A stretch of 64,000 bases of DNA from Coniferiporia sulphurascens (Eukaryota > Basidiomycota > Agaricomycetes > Hymenochaetales > Hymenochaetaceae). Location: contig NBBA01000007.1 in NCBI GenBank assembly GCA_002794785.1, positions 496,001 to 560,000 on the forward strand, in the 5' to 3' direction. The notes under the pieces are model-generated. The model ran no database searches, was not told the origin of the DNA, and worked only from the letters and a program-made list of their open reading frames with translations. Numbering within the stretch: the stretch's first letter is position 1; every line of letters starts with the position of its first letter. The translations under genes were made by a program, and so were the position numbers. Below are positions 63,344-64,000 of the stretch, one piece after another.

Positions 63344-64000
63344 TGGTAAATGCGCAGAGCACTGCGCGCGCAGCCGCTTCGGACTTCAACTTTACTGTAA
63401 TCAATTTTTTGAAGTTCGCTGCCGGTATTTACCAAATGCGGCATGTTGTCCTTAGTCCTTTCCATGACTGTCATAGTATCCCCAGCTACTACTATCACCA
63501 CTACTACTACAAGTCAATTCCACATGTAGAGCATAGCAGGCCTAAAGCTGGAGTCTGACGTAGACATAAAATCAAGGAAATCTGTTTCCCCATCTTGGTT
63601 AACAAAAAAAACTCATCGCGTGTACTACGTAGTGAATTGAAAATGCTTATGTTCATGTCTAAAACTCTGATACACCAGTTTTTGGATCGTCGCGTATGTC
63701 GTGGTTATGAAAAACCGAGAGCGAGTACTCTTAACCCGGCACGATACGGCGGTAAGGAGTGGTCGTCGCAATGCAGACAACTTGTGAGACTTCTTTCAAT
63801 AGCGTCCTTGTATGCAAGGGCCCGGGAAAAGCAGACGCCCTAGTAGGAAGGAAACCGACTCTAGCCGATCACAGGCTGGAGAAGACGTCTCAATAGACAG
63901 GCTCCATATTCGGACAGTGATTTCATTTTCGGTTCAAACATGGAAGTAGGACGTTTTCTTCAAGTTGAGGTGTTGAACACACATTGAATCGCAGGTGATG
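63344..64000. other. Upstream region of Mtr4, no gene seen
   Basis: About 0.66 kb. The part nearest 63343 should hold the Mtr4 promoter. No coding sequence was recognised; the frame at 63595-63843 shows no family features. Confidence 0.5.

Overview
This window looks like nuclear DNA of a filamentous basidiomycete, most likely an agaricomycete; I would not name a genus from sequence alone. Genes carry many short GT-AG introns (mostly about 45-75 bp), several have exons of only 7-14 nt, and the protein set is fungal: a Ypk1/Gad8-type kinase, a Spc97/GCP2 protein, GH16 and GH18 wall hydrolases with CBM5/12 modules, and a small serine palmitoyltransferase subunit. Sixteen genes and one decayed gene are supported. 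Gene-poor gaps of 1-6 kb hold microsatellites but no recognisable genes.

Left part (1-14 kb): the 5' part of a four-helix membrane protein (minus, runs off the left edge), a decayed old-yellow-enzyme gene, a second small membrane protein, a SAM methyltransferase with a frame break near its C-terminus, a small serine palmitoyltransferase subunit and a class I glutamine amidotransferase.

Middle part (14-38 kb), dense housekeeping genes: a large nucleotidyltransferase that appears to hold a degenerate N-terminal and an intact C-terminal Cid1/TUTase module, divergent from eIF3 subunit l; a C2-containing AGC kinase; a Syn8-like SNARE; mitochondrial ribosomal protein uS4m, divergent from gamma-tubulin complex component 2; an F-box protein; and an unrecognised membrane-anchored coiled-coil protein.

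Right part (38-64 kb): a gene-poor stretch, then a cell-wall hydrolase cluster, all on the plus strand. It holds a GPI-anchored-type GH16 protein, two tandemly duplicated GH18 chitinases (one with a CBM5/12, one without) whose duplication includes the promoter, and a third, more distant GH18 chitinase with a Ser/Thr linker and CBM5/12. Convergent to this lies the Mtr4/Dob1 exosome helicase. The Mtr4 and TUTase genes both concern RNA 3' ends, but they are 40 kb apart and I see no sign of physical linkage.

The most interesting observations are the microexons (7 nt in GH16 and GCP2; 14, 12 and 10 nt in both sister chitinases), the two-module TUTase architecture, the chitinase duplication with gain or loss of the CBM, a candidate GC-AG intron in the third chitinase, and a one-base frame break in the methyltransferase. 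I found no CRISPR array, rRNA, convincing tRNA or intact transposon.
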